A stretch of DNA of 64,000 nt, taken from Lachnospiraceae bacterium (GTDB lineage: Bacteria; Bacillota; Clostridia; Lachnospirales; Lachnospiraceae). The stretch spans positions 62,001-126,000 of the forward strand of contig JAQUVX010000010.1 in the NCBI GenBank assembly GCA_028693165.1, written 5' to 3'. Each line of letters begins with the position of its first letter. Within the stretch, counting starts at the first letter, position 1. Shown here piece by piece: positions 7,164 through 16,432 of the stretch. The translations under genes and the position numbers were made by a program. The notes below the pieces were generated by a model. The model did not search any database. It was not told where the DNA came from and saw only the letters and a list, made by a program, of their open reading frames with translations.

Positions 7164-8540
7164 TTATTCCTCCCTCAGTTCATACATAAATGCAATCACA
7201 TGTTTGATTGCGCAAATATAGTCCTCTTCCGTCAGATTCTCATCCGGTGCATGATGATTGGAGCCGGTGTTTCCCGGTCCGATTCCCACGATCGGCAGAT
7301 CCTTCCATGCCCTGCGAAAGGCAATCGCCGGTCCGGATCCAAGCTGCGTCGGCTCTATGACCAGCGGCTTGTCATAGACCTTAGCTGCAGCCCGCTCCAA
7401 CATGCCGCGAACCGGAAGTTCGGTAGAGGTTTTCACTGGATACGTTCCGCCTCGGTATTCCACCTCCACATCCGAAAATCCATGCCGATCCAAATGTTCA
7501 CGGATCTGACGGTGAATTTTTTCCGGATCCTGGTTGGCCACCAGATACATCGAAATCCTTGCCCAGGCTGTATGTGGCACGATTCCTCTTGGGCCATTGT
7601 AAAGCTCCCCTGCCTCCAACCCACAGATAGACAGGCTCGGTTCCATATAGATGCGCCGCTTCAGTTCATCGCCGGTCACCCCCAACAGGAATTCCTTTAA
7701 CTGGAGTTTCTTTTTTATTTCCTCTTCCTCGTAGGGGAATTTCTCCAGGATGTCCTCCTCCGTCTGTGTCAGCTCCTGCACATCGTCGTAAAAACCCTCA
7801 ATCAGCACATGCTCATTGGGATCCTTCAGCGTTGCAAGTGCCCACACCAGTCGCCAGGAAGCACTCGGTACACTGGATCCCATGCGGCCGTGGAGATCCG
7901 TATTACAGGTCGTGCAACGCAGATCAAAACCACAGGCACCACGAACCCCGAATCTTGCCCATGGATGGCCATTGCGATCCCGGCGCCCATTTTCCCACAG
8001 GCACACATCTGCTTTGGTCATATCCCGAAATTCTTCCATATGTTCGCTCTGATACCGGAACATGGATGGACTGGCCGTCTCTTCATCCCCTTCAGCCAGA
8101 AATTTCACGTTGACTGGCAGCGTTCCGACGGTATTCAGTATCGCCTTTATCGCGTGAATACGGGAGAATAACGGTCCTTTGTCATCCGAAACTCCACGGG
8201 CATATAGCATACCATCCTGACGGGTCAAAGAAAACGGAGCGTTCGATTTCCAGTTCTCCGCTTTTCCCGGTTCTACCACATCGTAATGGTTGTAAAACAG
8301 CACAGTCCGATCCTTTTCCCCTTTCAGGTATCCGTAAACCATGGAGTTTCCATCCTCCACCGGGATCTCCTGACGCTCGATTCCGGTTTCCTGCATGGTT
8401 TTCAGAATAAAATTCTTTGCGTCATGCAATCCTTCCTGATTTCCCGCCACGCTCTGGCAGGCGCAGATCGTCTGGAGATCTTCCAGAAATTCCTCCTTGT
8501 GTGCATCTACATAGTCAAAAATTTCCTGTATCTGTTTCAT
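7164..8540 (-). CDS. M20 family metallopeptidase (carnosinase/CNDP-like dipeptidase branch)
   Basis: M20 zinc peptidase of 458 residues. Predicted metal ligands appear in order: YNHYDVV (His), ARGVSDDKGP (bridging Asp), AEGDEE (catalytic Glu followed by ligand Glu), and NHHAPDENL (C-terminal His). The lid domain carries TDLHGRMGSSVP, close to the DLHSG motif of the CNDP-like dipeptidases. The ATG at 8540 follows GGGAGGGG by 5 bases; the frame extends to 8588 but without a ribosome site. It is the first gene of an operon with the 2HCT transporter and YitT. The combination suggests hydrolysis of a dipeptide or amide conjugate whose hydroxy-acid part is transported; this is inference. Confidence 0.88.
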   Translation of the reverse strand: MKQIQEIFDYVDAHKEEFLEDLQTICACQSVAGNQEGLHDAKNFILKTMQETGIERQEIPVEDGNSMVYGYLKGEKDRTVLFYNHYDVVEPGKAENWKSNAPFSLTRQDGMLYARGVSDDKGPLFSRIHAIKAILNTVGTLPVNVKFLAEGDEETASPSMFRYQSEHMEEFRDMTKADVCLWENGRRDRNGHPWARFGVRGACGFDLRCTTCNTDLHGRMGSSVPSASWRLVWALATLKDPNEHVLIEGFYDDVQELTQTEEDILEKFPYEEEEIKKKLQLKEFLLGVTGDELKRRIYMEPSLSICGLEAGELYNGPRGIVPHTAWARISMYLVANQDPEKIHRQIREHLDRHGFSDVEVEYRGGTYPVKTSTELPVRGMLERAAAKVYDKPLVIEPTQLGSGPAIAFRRAWKDLPIVGIGPGNTGSNHHAPDENLTEEDYICAIKHVIAFMYELREE

Positions 8541-8587
8541 TTGCCCCTCCCATGTCATTTTTTCATTTATACGTTTATTTTTTGCCA

Positions 8588-8643
8588 AAATATTTGCAAA
8601 TATTTGATAATTCCAGTATAATATGATACATTATAATTGTCTA
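8588..8643. promoter_or_regulatory. Overlapping divergent promoters of the M20 operon and lysR, with 18-bp palindrome
   Basis: Minus strand: -35 TAGACA (8638-8643), 17-bp spacer, -10 TATACT (8615-8620) for the M20 operon. Plus strand: -35 TTGCAA (8594-8599), 17-bp spacer, -10 TATAAT (8617-8622) for lysR. The two -10 boxes overlap. The perfect palindrome AAATATTTGCAAATATTT (8588-8605) covers the lysR -35 and the start of the operon transcript. Such an arrangement fits LysR autorepression and co-regulation. Confidence 0.6.
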
Positions 8644-8665
8644 ATGAGAAAAAATCTGTTTTTAT

Positions 8666-8682
8666 TATGACATTTTGTCATA
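8666..8682. promoter_or_regulatory. Perfect palindrome in the lysR leader
   Basis: TATGACA-TTT-TGTCATA lies directly before the lysR ribosome site (AAGGAGG at 8684-8690). A bound protein or the RNA hairpin would affect lysR expression. Its core closely matches the candidate operator TATGACATCTTGTCAAT at 3967-3983 in the frl-like cluster. Confidence 0.45.
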
Positions 8683-8694
8683 TAAGGAGGCCCT

Positions 8695-9705
8695 ATGCTC
8701 GCTCACGCTTATGAATATGCCTGTGCCATCGAAACTCATCGGAATATATCCAAAGCGGCTGCCGCTCTATGTATTACGCAGTCGGCGCTCACCAAATACA
8801 TCAACCGTCTGGAGGAGGATCTAAACATCCGTCTGTTTGACCGCTCTGTGTCCCCCATCGCGCTGACAGACGCAGGATGTCTGTTCCTGGAAAAGGCCCA
8901 CACCATCCTGAATATGGAGCAGGAACTGCTGGGAGGCCTGGGGCGAATCACGAATTCTCCCCAAGGCACCCTGTCGCTTGGCATCACTACGGAAATGTGC
9001 AGTATTGCACTTCCCTACATCCTCCCTCGTTTCCGTCAGCTCTATCCCAATATCCGCGTTCAGATCACAGAGGGGAGCAACCGATTTCTAATGAAAGAGT
9101 TGCATCAGGAACGGATTGAGCTGGTGTTCATGGCCTCACCAGATCCCTCCGATGACCTGATCACAGAATGCATTCAGGAGGAAACGCTGCTTCTGGCCAT
9201 GCCCATCGATCACCCGGTGGCACACTCCTTCGATCTGTCCACCAACTCCCCTTTGATGCCTTATTATCTGGAACCAGAGCGAATCCGAAACGGTGATTTT
9301 GTCGTATGTTCCGCCGATCTGGGAATGGGACGCTTTGCAAATGAAATGTTTCGCAAATATCGCCTGGAACCCAACATCACTTTGGAGATGAAGCGGAATG
9401 AAGCTGCGCTTCGCATGGCTTCTACCGGAGCCGGCATGATTTTCACTCCGGTTCGGACCCCACTGCGGATTCATCTGCTAAAGCCCATGGCCTATTTTTC
9501 CATTGAGCAGCCCCTGTCCACCCGCAAGCGCTGTATCTGTTATAACCGTCATACGTCCTTATCTCAATCTGCTGTTTTATTTCTTCCGGTATTAAGACAA
9601 ATCTTTCTGGATGAATCCGAATTACGGCCTCCACTGGTGCAGCTGCTTCACCAGCCGACGGCCGAAGCCATGCACCATACAACAAAAAGGCCACCCCACC
9701 AGTAA
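8695..9705 (+). CDS. LysR family transcriptional regulator
   Basis: Regulator of 336 residues. The N-terminal winged helix is clear (ACAIETHRNISKAAAALCITQSALTKYINRLEEDLNIRLFDRS, residues 9-52). It is followed by the LysR effector domain (LSLGITTEMCSIALPYILPRFRQLYPNIRVQITEGSN..., ending with a second subdomain near residue 280). AAGGAGG is 4 bases before the ATG. The gene is divergent from the M20/2HCT/YitT operon with overlapping promoters, so it is the likely controller of that operon. Its ligand is unknown; the transported acid is a reasonable guess. Confidence 0.93.
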   Translation: MLAHAYEYACAIETHRNISKAAAALCITQSALTKYINRLEEDLNIRLFDRSVSPIALTDAGCLFLEKAHTILNMEQELLGGLGRITNSPQGTLSLGITTEMCSIALPYILPRFRQLYPNIRVQITEGSNRFLMKELHQERIELVFMASPDPSDDLITECIQEETLLLAMPIDHPVAHSFDLSTNSPLMPYYLEPERIRNGDFVVCSADLGMGRFANEMFRKYRLEPNITLEMKRNEAALRMASTGAGMIFTPVRTPLRIHLLKPMAYFSIEQPLSTRKRCICYNRHTSLSQSAVLFLPVLRQIFLDESELRPPLVQLLHQPTAEAMHHTTKRPPHQ

Positions 9706-9729
9706 CGCTCACTGATGGAATGGCCTTTT
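9685..9729. terminator. Bidirectional terminator between lysR and tpiA
   Basis: Arms aaaaggcca (9685-9693) and tggcctttt (9721-9729) are perfect complements with A and T runs at the outer ends, so both convergent genes can use it. The left arm lies in the last codons of lysR (stop at 9703-9705). Confidence 0.75.
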
Positions 9730-9760
9730 CAATTACATTTCAATGCTTATAATTCAAATC

Positions 9761-10510
9761 CTATTTGTAGTTTACAATCGCACCAAAATCTGGTTTCAGA
9801 GAAGCCCCGCCTACCAGACCGCCGTCGATGTCTGCCTGCGCAAACAGCTCCGGAGCGCTGGATGCAGATACGGAACCGCCGTACTGGATGCGGATCGCTG
9901 CTGCGGTAGCCTCGTCGTAAATCTCACCGATGCATACACGGATTGCTGCGCATACTTCCTGTGCCTGCTCTGTGGTTGCTACCTTGCCGGTACCAATCGC
10001 CCAGATCGGCTCATAGGCGATGACAGCGGTCTTCGCCTGATCTGCGGTCACATTCAGGAATGCGATCTTGATCTGCTGGCGAATCCAGTCAAGGGTGATG
10101 CCCTGCTCTCTCTGGGTCAGAGTCTCGCCGCAGCATACGATCGGGGTAAGGCCGTGCTCAAATGCCTTCAGCACTTTCTTGTTCACGGTCTCGTCGGTCT
10201 CTGCGAAGTATTCTCTTCTCTCAGAGTGGCCGATGATCACATATTTTACACCTGCGTCAACCAGCATGTTCGGGGAAATCTCGCCGGTGTAAGCACCCTT
10301 CTCCTCGAAGTACATGTTCTCAGCACCGATGTTGATGTTGGTTCCCTTTGCAGCTTCCATAGCTGGAATAATATCGATCGCCGGTACACAGAATACGACA
10401 TCAACGTCATCATTCTTTACCAGTGGTTTCAAGGTCTCAATCAGGGCAACTGCCTCAGAAGGTGTCATATTCATCTTCCAGTTTCCTGCAACAATTTTCT
10501 TTCTGCTCAT
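9761..10510 (-). CDS. tpiA: Triosephosphate isomerase
   Basis: Full-length TIM of 249 residues. Substrate and catalytic motifs are intact: GNWKMN (Lys), IIGHSERR (electrophilic His), [12 protein letters not shown] (general base Glu) and the C-terminal phosphate loop [15 protein letters not shown]. It interconverts dihydroxyacetone phosphate and glyceraldehyde 3-phosphate in the cytoplasm. GGGAGAG precedes the ATG. It follows pgk by 45 bases and probably shares its transcript. Confidence 0.98.
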   Translation of the reverse strand: MSRKKIVAGNWKMNMTPSEAVALIETLKPLVKNDDVDVVFCVPAIDIIPAMEAAKGTNINIGAENMYFEEKGAYTGEISPNMLVDAGVKYVIIGHSERREYFAETDETVNKKVLKAFEHGLTPIVCCGETLTQREQGITLDWIRQQIKIAFLNVTADQAKTAVIAYEPIWAIGTGKVATTEQAQEVCAAIRVCIGEIYDEATAAAIRIQYGGSVSASSAPELFAQADIDGGLVGGASLKPDFGAIVNYK

Positions 10511-10555
10511 CTTTATACTCTCCCTGTCTGTTATATTGCGAATCGAAGCCGGTGC

Positions 10556-11776
10556 TTAGTTGCGGTCATCCGCAGCTGCTACGCCCGGAAGTTCCTTACC
10601 CTCTAAGAATTCCAGAGAAGCTCCGCCGCCGGTGGAGATATGGGTCATCTTATCAGCAAAGCCCAATCTCTTAACTGCGTTTACAGAATCGCCGCCGCCG
10701 ATTACGGTGGTTGCATCCTTCAGCTCTGCGACTGCACGGCAGATCTCCAGCGTGCCCTCTGCAAAGTTGGAGAACTCAAATACGCCCATCGGCCCGTTCC
10801 ATACAACAGTCTTAGCACCTTCCAGTGCCTTCTTGTACAGTGCGATGGTCTTCGGTCCGATATCAAATCCTGACCAGCCTGCATCGATGGTATCTACTAC
10901 TTTGTGCTCGGTGTCGTTGGAGAACTCTTTGCCTTCCATATGGTCAACCGGCAGAAGCAGGTTTACGCCTTTTGCTTTTGCTTTCTCGATCATCTCCAGC
11001 GCGTAATCCAGCTTGTCCGCTTCACATAAGGAATTGCCGATCTCCTGGCCCTGTGCCTTTGCAAAGGTGTAAGCCATACCGCCACCGATGATCAGGGTGT
11101 CTACCTTGTCAAGCAGGTTGTTGATCACGTTGATCTTGTCGGATACTTTTGCGCCGCCCAGGATCGCTACAAACGGACGAACCGGATTCTCAACAGCCTC
11201 GCCCAGGAATTTGATTTCTTTCTCCATCAGGTATCCAACCACGTTCTCCTTGCAGCATTTTGCAACGCCGACGTTGGAGCAGTGCGCTCTGTGTGCGGTA
11301 CCAAATGCATCGTTCACGAAAATGCCGTCGTCACACAGGTCAGCCAGCTCTTTTGCGTAGCCTTCTGTCTTCTCGTCGCCCTCTTTGTACTTGGTCTCTT
11401 CCACTCTGTAACGGGTGTTCTCCAACAGCAATACTTCGCCGTCTTTTAACTCGGCTGCCAGAGCTTTGGTCTCCGGTCCGGTTACTGCCGGGTCGCTGAC
11501 AAACTTCACGGTAACGCCCAGTCTCTCGCTTAATGCAGGAGCTACTGGAGCTAAGGACATCTCCGGAAGCGGCTCACCCTTCGGTTTTCCAAGGTGAGAG
11601 CAAAGAATCACTTTTGCGCCCTGATCTAACAATTTCTTGATAGTCGGGATTGCGCCGTCGATACGGTTGTAGTTCTGAATCACGCCCTCTTTTAATGGTA
11701 CGTTGAAGTCACAGCGAACCAGGACTTTCTTGCCTTTTAAATCTTTTAAATCATCAACTGTCTTTTTATTTAACAT
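10556..11776 (-). CDS. pgk: Phosphoglycerate kinase
   Basis: Full-length PGK of 406 residues. Motifs include [11 protein letters not shown] at the N-terminus, [28 protein letters not shown] at the hinge region and the C-terminal nucleotide loop [17 protein letters not shown]. It transfers phosphate from 1,3-bisphosphoglycerate to ADP. The ATG at 11776 ([17 protein letters not shown]) has AAAGGGG 8 bases upstream; an in-frame extension to 11818 would run into the gap terminator and is not credible. It lies between gap and tpiA in the usual glycolytic order. Confidence 0.98.
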   Translation of the reverse strand: MLNKKTVDDLKDLKGKKVLVRCDFNVPLKEGVIQNYNRIDGAIPTIKKLLDQGAKVILCSHLGKPKGEPLPEMSLAPVAPALSERLGVTVKFVSDPAVTGPETKALAAELKDGEVLLLENTRYRVEETKYKEGDEKTEGYAKELADLCDDGIFVNDAFGTAHRAHCSNVGVAKCCKENVVGYLMEKEIKFLGEAVENPVRPFVAILGGAKVSDKINVINNLLDKVDTLIIGGGMAYTFAKAQGQEIGNSLCEADKLDYALEMIEKAKAKGVNLLLPVDHMEGKEFSNDTEHKVVDTIDAGWSGFDIGPKTIALYKKALEGAKTVVWNGPMGVFEFSNFAEGTLEICRAVAELKDATTVIGGGDSVNAVKRLGFADKMTHISTGGGASLEFLEGKELPGVAAADDRN

Positions 11777-11816
11777 GGATAATACCCCTTTCTTGTATAC
11801 AATGTTCTCAGGCACC

Positions 11817-11850
11817 AAAAAAGGGGCCGGTCCATGAAAGACCGGACCCC
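11817..11850 (-). terminator. Strong intrinsic terminator downstream of gap
   Basis: On the minus strand a GC-rich stem (GGGTCCGGTC / GACCGGCCCC, one mismatch) with a short loop is followed by TTTTTT. It lies about 40 bases before the pgk start, so gap has its own end and pgk-tpiA transcription depends on read-through or a promoter overlapping this region. Two more inverted repeats (11920-11927 with 11962-11969; gttcttt/aaagaac near 11889-11915) sit between the gap stop and this hairpin. Confidence 0.85.
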
Positions 11851-11967
11851 TATTTGAGTCTTAATATGCTTATGCTTTTTCTATGGAAGTTCTTTTCCGC
11901 TTCGCTTCAAAGAACGGCTAAAAGTCTAACCTCAGCCTGCGCCTGCGGCTTGTCTTCACTAAGACTT

Positions 11968-12999
11968 TTAAGCCAGTTCTGCGAAGTATTTGATGGTGCG
12001 AACCATCTGGCTGGTGTAGGAGTTCTCATTGTCATACCAGGAAACAACCTGTACCTGATAGGAACCGTCGCCCAGATCAGAAAGCATGGTCTGAGTTGCA
12101 TCGAACAGAGAACCATACTTCATGCCGATAACGTCAGAAGAAACGATCGGATCTTCGTTGTAACCGAAGGATGCGCTCTCTGCTGCCTTCATAGCTGCAT
12201 TGATGCCTTCTTTGGTAACGTTCTCGCCCTTAACAACTGCAACAAGGATGGTGGTAGAACCGGTCGGTACCGGAACACGCTGTGCAGAACCGATCAGCTT
12301 GCCGTTCAGTTCCGGGATAACCAGGCCGATTGCTTTTGCAGCACCGGTGGAGTTCGGAACGATGTTAGCAGCGCCTGCTCTTGCTCTTCTCAAATCACCT
12401 TTTCTGTGCGGGCCATCCAGGATCATCTGATCGCCGGTGTAAGCGTGAATGGTGCTCATGATACCAGACTGGATCGGAGCGTAGTCATTCAGAGCCTTTG
12501 CCATAGGAGCCAGGCAGTTGGTGGTGCAGGATGCTGCAGAAATGATGGTATCTGCTGCGGTCAGAACGTTCTCGTTTACGCTGAAAACAACGGTCGGCAG
12601 ATCGTTGCCAGCCGGTGCGGAGATAACAACTTTTTTAGCGCCTGCATCGATATGTGCCTGAGATTTTGCTTTGGAGGTGTAGAAACCAGTACACTCCAGA
12701 ACTACGTCAACGCCAATCTGTCCCCACGGAAGATCTTTTGCGTCTTTCTCTGCATAAATCTTGATGGTCTTGCCATCTACTGTAATGGAATCCTCGCCTG
12801 CCTCTACGGTGTGCTTGCCTTCGCCAAGATGGCCGCAGTATCCGCCCTGAGCAGTATCGTACTTTAATAAGTGAGCCAGCATCTTCGGATCGGTTAAATC
12901 ATTGATTGCTACAACCTCATAACCCTCTGCGCCAAACATCTGTCTGAATGCCAGACGGCCAATACGTCCAAATCCATTAATCGCTACTTTTACTGCCAT
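11968..12999 (-). CDS. gap: Glyceraldehyde-3-phosphate dehydrogenase, type I
   Basis: NAD-type GAPDH of 343 residues. It shows the Rossmann start [15 protein letters not shown] and the active-site motif [17 protein letters not shown] with the nucleophilic Cys, then the catalytic-domain pattern [28 protein letters not shown] and the C-terminal [12 protein letters not shown]. It oxidises glyceraldehyde 3-phosphate in glycolysis. AGGAGG is 9 bases before the ATG. A good promoter (13063-13091) and its own terminator (11817-11850) mark it as a separate, probably highly expressed, transcript. Confidence 0.98.
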   Translation of the reverse strand: MAVKVAINGFGRIGRLAFRQMFGAEGYEVVAINDLTDPKMLAHLLKYDTAQGGYCGHLGEGKHTVEAGEDSITVDGKTIKIYAEKDAKDLPWGQIGVDVVLECTGFYTSKAKSQAHIDAGAKKVVISAPAGNDLPTVVFSVNENVLTAADTIISAASCTTNCLAPMAKALNDYAPIQSGIMSTIHAYTGDQMILDGPHRKGDLRRARAGAANIVPNSTGAAKAIGLVIPELNGKLIGSAQRVPVPTGSTTILVAVVKGENVTKEGINAAMKAAESASFGYNEDPIVSSDVIGMKYGSLFDATQTMLSDLGDGSYQVQVVSWYDNENSYTSQMVRTIKYFAELA

Positions 13000-13062
13000 G
13001 ATGAATTCCTCCTAGTTTGTTAAAAATTTAATGATTGTTAAATAATAATCAACCTACACCCT

Positions 13063-13091
13063 ATTTTACCCAATTACGACTGAAATAGCAA
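13063..13091 (-). promoter_or_regulatory. Promoter of gap
   Basis: Minus strand -35 TTGCTA (13086-13091), 17-bp spacer, -10 TAAAAT (13063-13068). It lies in the short gap between the Na/Pi symporter stop and the gap ribosome site. Confidence 0.6.
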
Positions 13092-13136
13092 GTAGTTTTT
13101 TGCTTATTTCTACTTATTTATAAACTCTTTACAAAA

Positions 13137-14810
13137 TCACAGTTCATCCTTTACATAACCTGCCAGATTGTAGGCATGATCCGACACACGTTCCAGATTG
13201 CTGATAATATCCAGGAATACCACACCTGCAGAGGGTTCACATTTTCCGTCTGACAACCGCTCGATATGCTTCTCCCGAAGCTCCTCCTCCTGGTTGTCCA
13301 CGTCATCCTCATACTGGCTTACCTTGCGGACCGAATCCATGTTGCCGGTCTGTCTGGCATTGATCGCATAATCAAAGGACTTGATCACGCTGCCGCTGAT
13401 CGAACGCAGATCCTCCATGGCAGTCTCCGAAAATTTCAGATTGTGCTTCGCCATGTACTCCGCCTGCTCCGCCAGGTTCTCCGCATGATCTCCGATCCGC
13501 TCGATGTCGCTGACACTGTAAAACAGATTGTTGACGACCTTCTTCTGGCGTTCGGTCAGCGAAAGGTTGTTGACCTTGATCAGATACTCGGTCAGCATCT
13601 TTTCCATATTATCGATGGTTTTCTCTGTCTTGTAGACATACGCGACTTCATCCAGATTCTCCATGATGACTGCATCCAGTGCACGTTTGACATTCTCCAT
13701 GGTGATCTGTCCCATATGTACGACTTCAAGCGCCGCCGTCTCCACTGCAAAGGCCGGAGATTCGAAGATACGTTCATCCAGATGCTTGAAGGTTGCGGCC
13801 GTCTCGTCGTCCTCCACTGGGATAACCTCCTCCGGCTTCTCCTTTACCACAAAGCCGGACAGCTTGACCAGCTGATTGGCAAACGGGAACAAAAGCGCTG
13901 TATTTGTCAGGTTAAACACCGTATGGAAAATAGAAATCTGTACGGCGCTGATATTGGACGCCGCCAGCATCGGGCGAAGTGCAAATACAGCAAAGCCAAG
14001 CACCCCGAACAATACCGCACCGATGATGTTGAAGGTCAGATGAATCACAGCTGCACGCTTCGCCGTGCGGGAACCGCCCATACTGGAAAGCATGGCCGTC
14101 ACACAGGAACCGATATTCTGTCCCAATGTAATGTAAATCGCCGCATTGGTCGTCACGATTCCGTTCATCGCCAGGGTCTGCAGGATACCGACCGAGGCGG
14201 AGGAGCTCTGAAGCAGCGCCGTGACAACGGCGCCGATCAGCATACCCAACAGCGGGTTGCCGCCCAGCACTTCAAATGCTTTGGCAAAAATCGGAGCATC
14301 CGTATAAGGAGAGATCGAGCCTGACATAAAATCCAGTCCGATAAACAGGAGACCCAGACCGATCATGATCTCACCGACCGTTTTCTTCTTCTGGCTCTTG
14401 GTAAACACCAGAAGCAGGGCACCGATTCCGATGATACATGGCGCATAGAACGCCGGTTTCATGATCTCAAATGCATCTCCCAGCTGGCTCATCGATACAA
14501 TCCATGCGGTGATGGTGGTACCGATATTCGCACCCATAATCACGCCGACCGCCTGGGTCAGGTTCAGCACGCCGGCACTTACAAAGCCGACTACCATAAC
14601 GGTCGTGGCACCACTGCTCTGGATGATGGCTGTGATCAGCGCACCCAGTCCGACCGCCAACAGCCGGTTGTTCGTCAGCATCCCAAGGAAGCTGCTCATC
14701 TTGCTGCCCGCCGTTTTCTGCATACCATCTGCCATAATACTCATGCCATACAGGAACATACCAAGACCGCCTATAAAGCCGAACACATTCGAAATGTCAT
14801 TAACAGACAT
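13137..14810 (-). CDS. Na/Pi cotransporter family protein with C-terminal PhoU-like domain
   Basis: Protein of 557 residues. The N-terminal membrane half has the two repeats of the NaPi-II family with QSS signatures (ALITAIIQSSGATTVMVVGF and VVTALLQSSSASVGILQTLA). From about residue 345 a soluble helical PhoU-like domain follows (METAALEVVHMGQITMENVKRAL..., IERIGDHAENLAEQAEYM, LERVSDHAYNLAGYV). Members import phosphate with sodium; the PhoU part is thought to sense or regulate. The ATG at 14810 is preceded by AGGAGGAG; the longer in-frame start at 14840 has no site. A -10 TATCAT and -35 TTGAAA lie upstream. Confidence 0.92.
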   Translation of the reverse strand: MSVNDISNVFGFIGGLGMFLYGMSIMADGMQKTAGSKMSSFLGMLTNNRLLAVGLGALITAIIQSSGATTVMVVGFVSAGVLNLTQAVGVIMGANIGTTITAWIVSMSQLGDAFEIMKPAFYAPCIIGIGALLLVFTKSQKKKTVGEIMIGLGLLFIGLDFMSGSISPYTDAPIFAKAFEVLGGNPLLGMLIGAVVTALLQSSSASVGILQTLAMNGIVTTNAAIYITLGQNIGSCVTAMLSSMGGSRTAKRAAVIHLTFNIIGAVLFGVLGFAVFALRPMLAASNISAVQISIFHTVFNLTNTALLFPFANQLVKLSGFVVKEKPEEVIPVEDDETAATFKHLDERIFESPAFAVETAALEVVHMGQITMENVKRALDAVIMENLDEVAYVYKTEKTIDNMEKMLTEYLIKVNNLSLTERQKKVVNNLFYSVSDIERIGDHAENLAEQAEYMAKHNLKFSETAMEDLRSISGSVIKSFDYAINARQTGNMDSVRKVSQYEDDVDNQEEELREKHIERLSDGKCEPSAGVVFLDIISNLERVSDHAYNLAGYVKDEL

Positions 14811-14859
14811 AATCTCCTCCTCATATCTGCGCCTCATCATCTATAACGCATATACATTT

Positions 14860-14889
14860 ATGATAGCATACATACTTTATCAATTTCAA
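14860..14889 (-). promoter_or_regulatory. Promoter of the Na/Pi symporter gene
   Basis: Minus strand -35 TTGAAA (14884-14889), 18-bp spacer, extended -10 TGCTATCAT (box 14860-14865). Confidence 0.45.
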
Positions 14890-14930
14890 CTGATTTTAAA
14901 ATATATGTAAATTTTAGGTATATTTCACGC

Positions 14931-14981
14931 AAAAAAGCGTGCAATCAGCCGATATTTCTGGAATATCAGCCAACTGCACGC
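14931..14981 (-). terminator. Terminator after the NCS2 permease
   Basis: Minus strand GCGTGCA...TGCACGC outer stem with a long inner stem (GCTGATATT / AATATCGGC region), followed by TTTTTT. It ends the transcript that runs from rpsO or pnp through the peptidase and permease genes. Confidence 0.85.
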
Positions 14982-15016
14982 CTGCTGTCTGTAAGGTATA
15001 AAATAGCTCCGAAGGG

Positions 15017-16423
15017 TTACGCTTCCTCCCTCGGCAATACAACATTTAATATGATCGCCACAACCGCAGCCGGAACGATGCCGGAACCGCCGAAGATCAG
15101 CTGAACTGCCTGCGGAAGGTTTGCCAGTGCTGCGGAATTTGCTCCCAGCCCATAGCCCAGACCGATCGCAACCGATACGATAGTGATGGTTCTCGTGTCA
15201 ATCTTCTCCTTCGTGATCAGTTGGATACCGCTGACTACGATGGATGCAAACATCATGACTGCCGCACCGCCCAGCACGCTCTGCGGCATGATGGATACCA
15301 GTGCCGCCAGCTTCGGAAGCAGTCCGCAGGCGATCAAAAATACCGCTCCGACTCCAATTGCAAACAGATTCACGACCTTGGTCATCGCAACCAGACCAAC
15401 GTTCTGGCTGAATGAGGTATTTGGCAGGACACCGAACAGCGATGCAAAGCTGGAACCGAGTCCATCACACATCACACCGCCGGATAATTCCCGGTCGGTC
15501 GCCTCTCGTCCAAGTCCGCCTTCGGTAATTCCGGAAATATCGCCGATGGTCTCCACCGCAGTCACGATGTACATGATGATCATCGGAACGATCGCCCGCA
15601 GGTCAAACACCAGCGGAACCGGCATGATCTTCGGAATCGCAACCCAGGAGGCCGCCGCCACCTTATCCCAGTTCAGCACCCAGGATTTTGTCACTTCCGT
15701 GACCGCCCCCGTAGCCGCATCCGTGTAGGAAAATGTCGTCGGAAGCACCACCGCCATGATGGCTGCCGCAATATAACCAACGATGATTCCGATCAGAATT
15801 GCAGAAGAACTTGCAAATCCGGTTCCTTTATGCTTGAGTACAATGATCGTCACCAGCACCACCAGACCCAGGAACAGATTTTCCAGGGAACCGAAATCCT
15901 TTACGCCGCTTCCGCCGCCAAAGGAATTGATTCCGACACCGATCAGGGAAAGACCGATGGATAATACTACGGTACCGGTCACCACCGCCGGAAAAAACTT
16001 TCTTAACGGTCTCAGGAAAAAACCGAGTACACTCTCAAACAAACCGCCGATCAGGGAAGCTCCCATGATGGCACCATAGGCAACAACGCCCCCTCCCATG
16101 ACACCGGAGATACTCTTGCACACGCCGATAAACCCGGAACTGGTTCCCATTACGATAGGCAGATGACCGCCGATCGGTCCGATCGTGAACAGCTGCACCA
16201 ATGTCACAAGGCCGGCAATCAGCATCGCATTCTGCAGCAATGCGATCTGCAATTCCGATCCGGACGCAATATCGCAGCCTCCTGCTATCAGAATGACCGG
16301 GGTTAAATTTCCGGCAAACATCGCCAGAACATGCTGCAATCCCAGCGGAATCGCGATTTTAAGCGGCAGGCGCCCTTCCAACTGCTGCAAATTTTCATTC
16401 GTATTTGTCGCTTCTCTGCTCAT
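15017..16423 (-). CDS. NCS2 family purine permease (xanthine/uric-acid type)
   Basis: Nucleobase:cation symporter of 468 residues with about 14 hydrophobic segments. The family signature is present as QNVGLVAMTK, which fits the purine-type pattern (Q-N-x-G-x4-T-[RKG]). Other NAT features include GPIGGHLPIVMGTSSGFIG near the first third and AVETIGDISGITEGGLGREATDRELSGGV, holding the conserved acidic substrate-binding Glu region. It should import xanthine, urate or guanine with protons. Its ribosome site overlaps the stop of the M14 peptidase gene (TAAGGAG). No purine riboswitch is seen ahead of it because it lies inside an operon. Confidence 0.9.
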   Translation of the reverse strand: MSREATNTNENLQQLEGRLPLKIAIPLGLQHVLAMFAGNLTPVILIAGGCDIASGSELQIALLQNAMLIAGLVTLVQLFTIGPIGGHLPIVMGTSSGFIGVCKSISGVMGGGVVAYGAIMGASLIGGLFESVLGFFLRPLRKFFPAVVTGTVVLSIGLSLIGVGINSFGGGSGVKDFGSLENLFLGLVVLVTIIVLKHKGTGFASSSAILIGIIVGYIAAAIMAVVLPTTFSYTDAATGAVTEVTKSWVLNWDKVAAASWVAIPKIMPVPLVFDLRAIVPMIIMYIVTAVETIGDISGITEGGLGREATDRELSGGVMCDGLGSSFASLFGVLPNTSFSQNVGLVAMTKVVNLFAIGVGAVFLIACGLLPKLAALVSIMPQSVLGGAAVMMFASIVVSGIQLITKEKIDTRTITIVSVAIGLGYGLGANSAALANLPQAVQLIFGGSGIVPAAVVAIILNVVLPREEA

Positions 16424-16432
16424 AATTTCTCC

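Noticed and set aside
9443..9712. Minus-strand 89-codon frame inside the end of lysR, and the many similar antisense frames in other genes
   Set aside because: They mirror codon bias of the real genes, lack ribosome sites and show no family motifs.
15017..16432. Purine riboswitch for the xanthine-type permease
   Set aside because: There is no leader: the gene follows the M14 peptidase with a 9-base gap.
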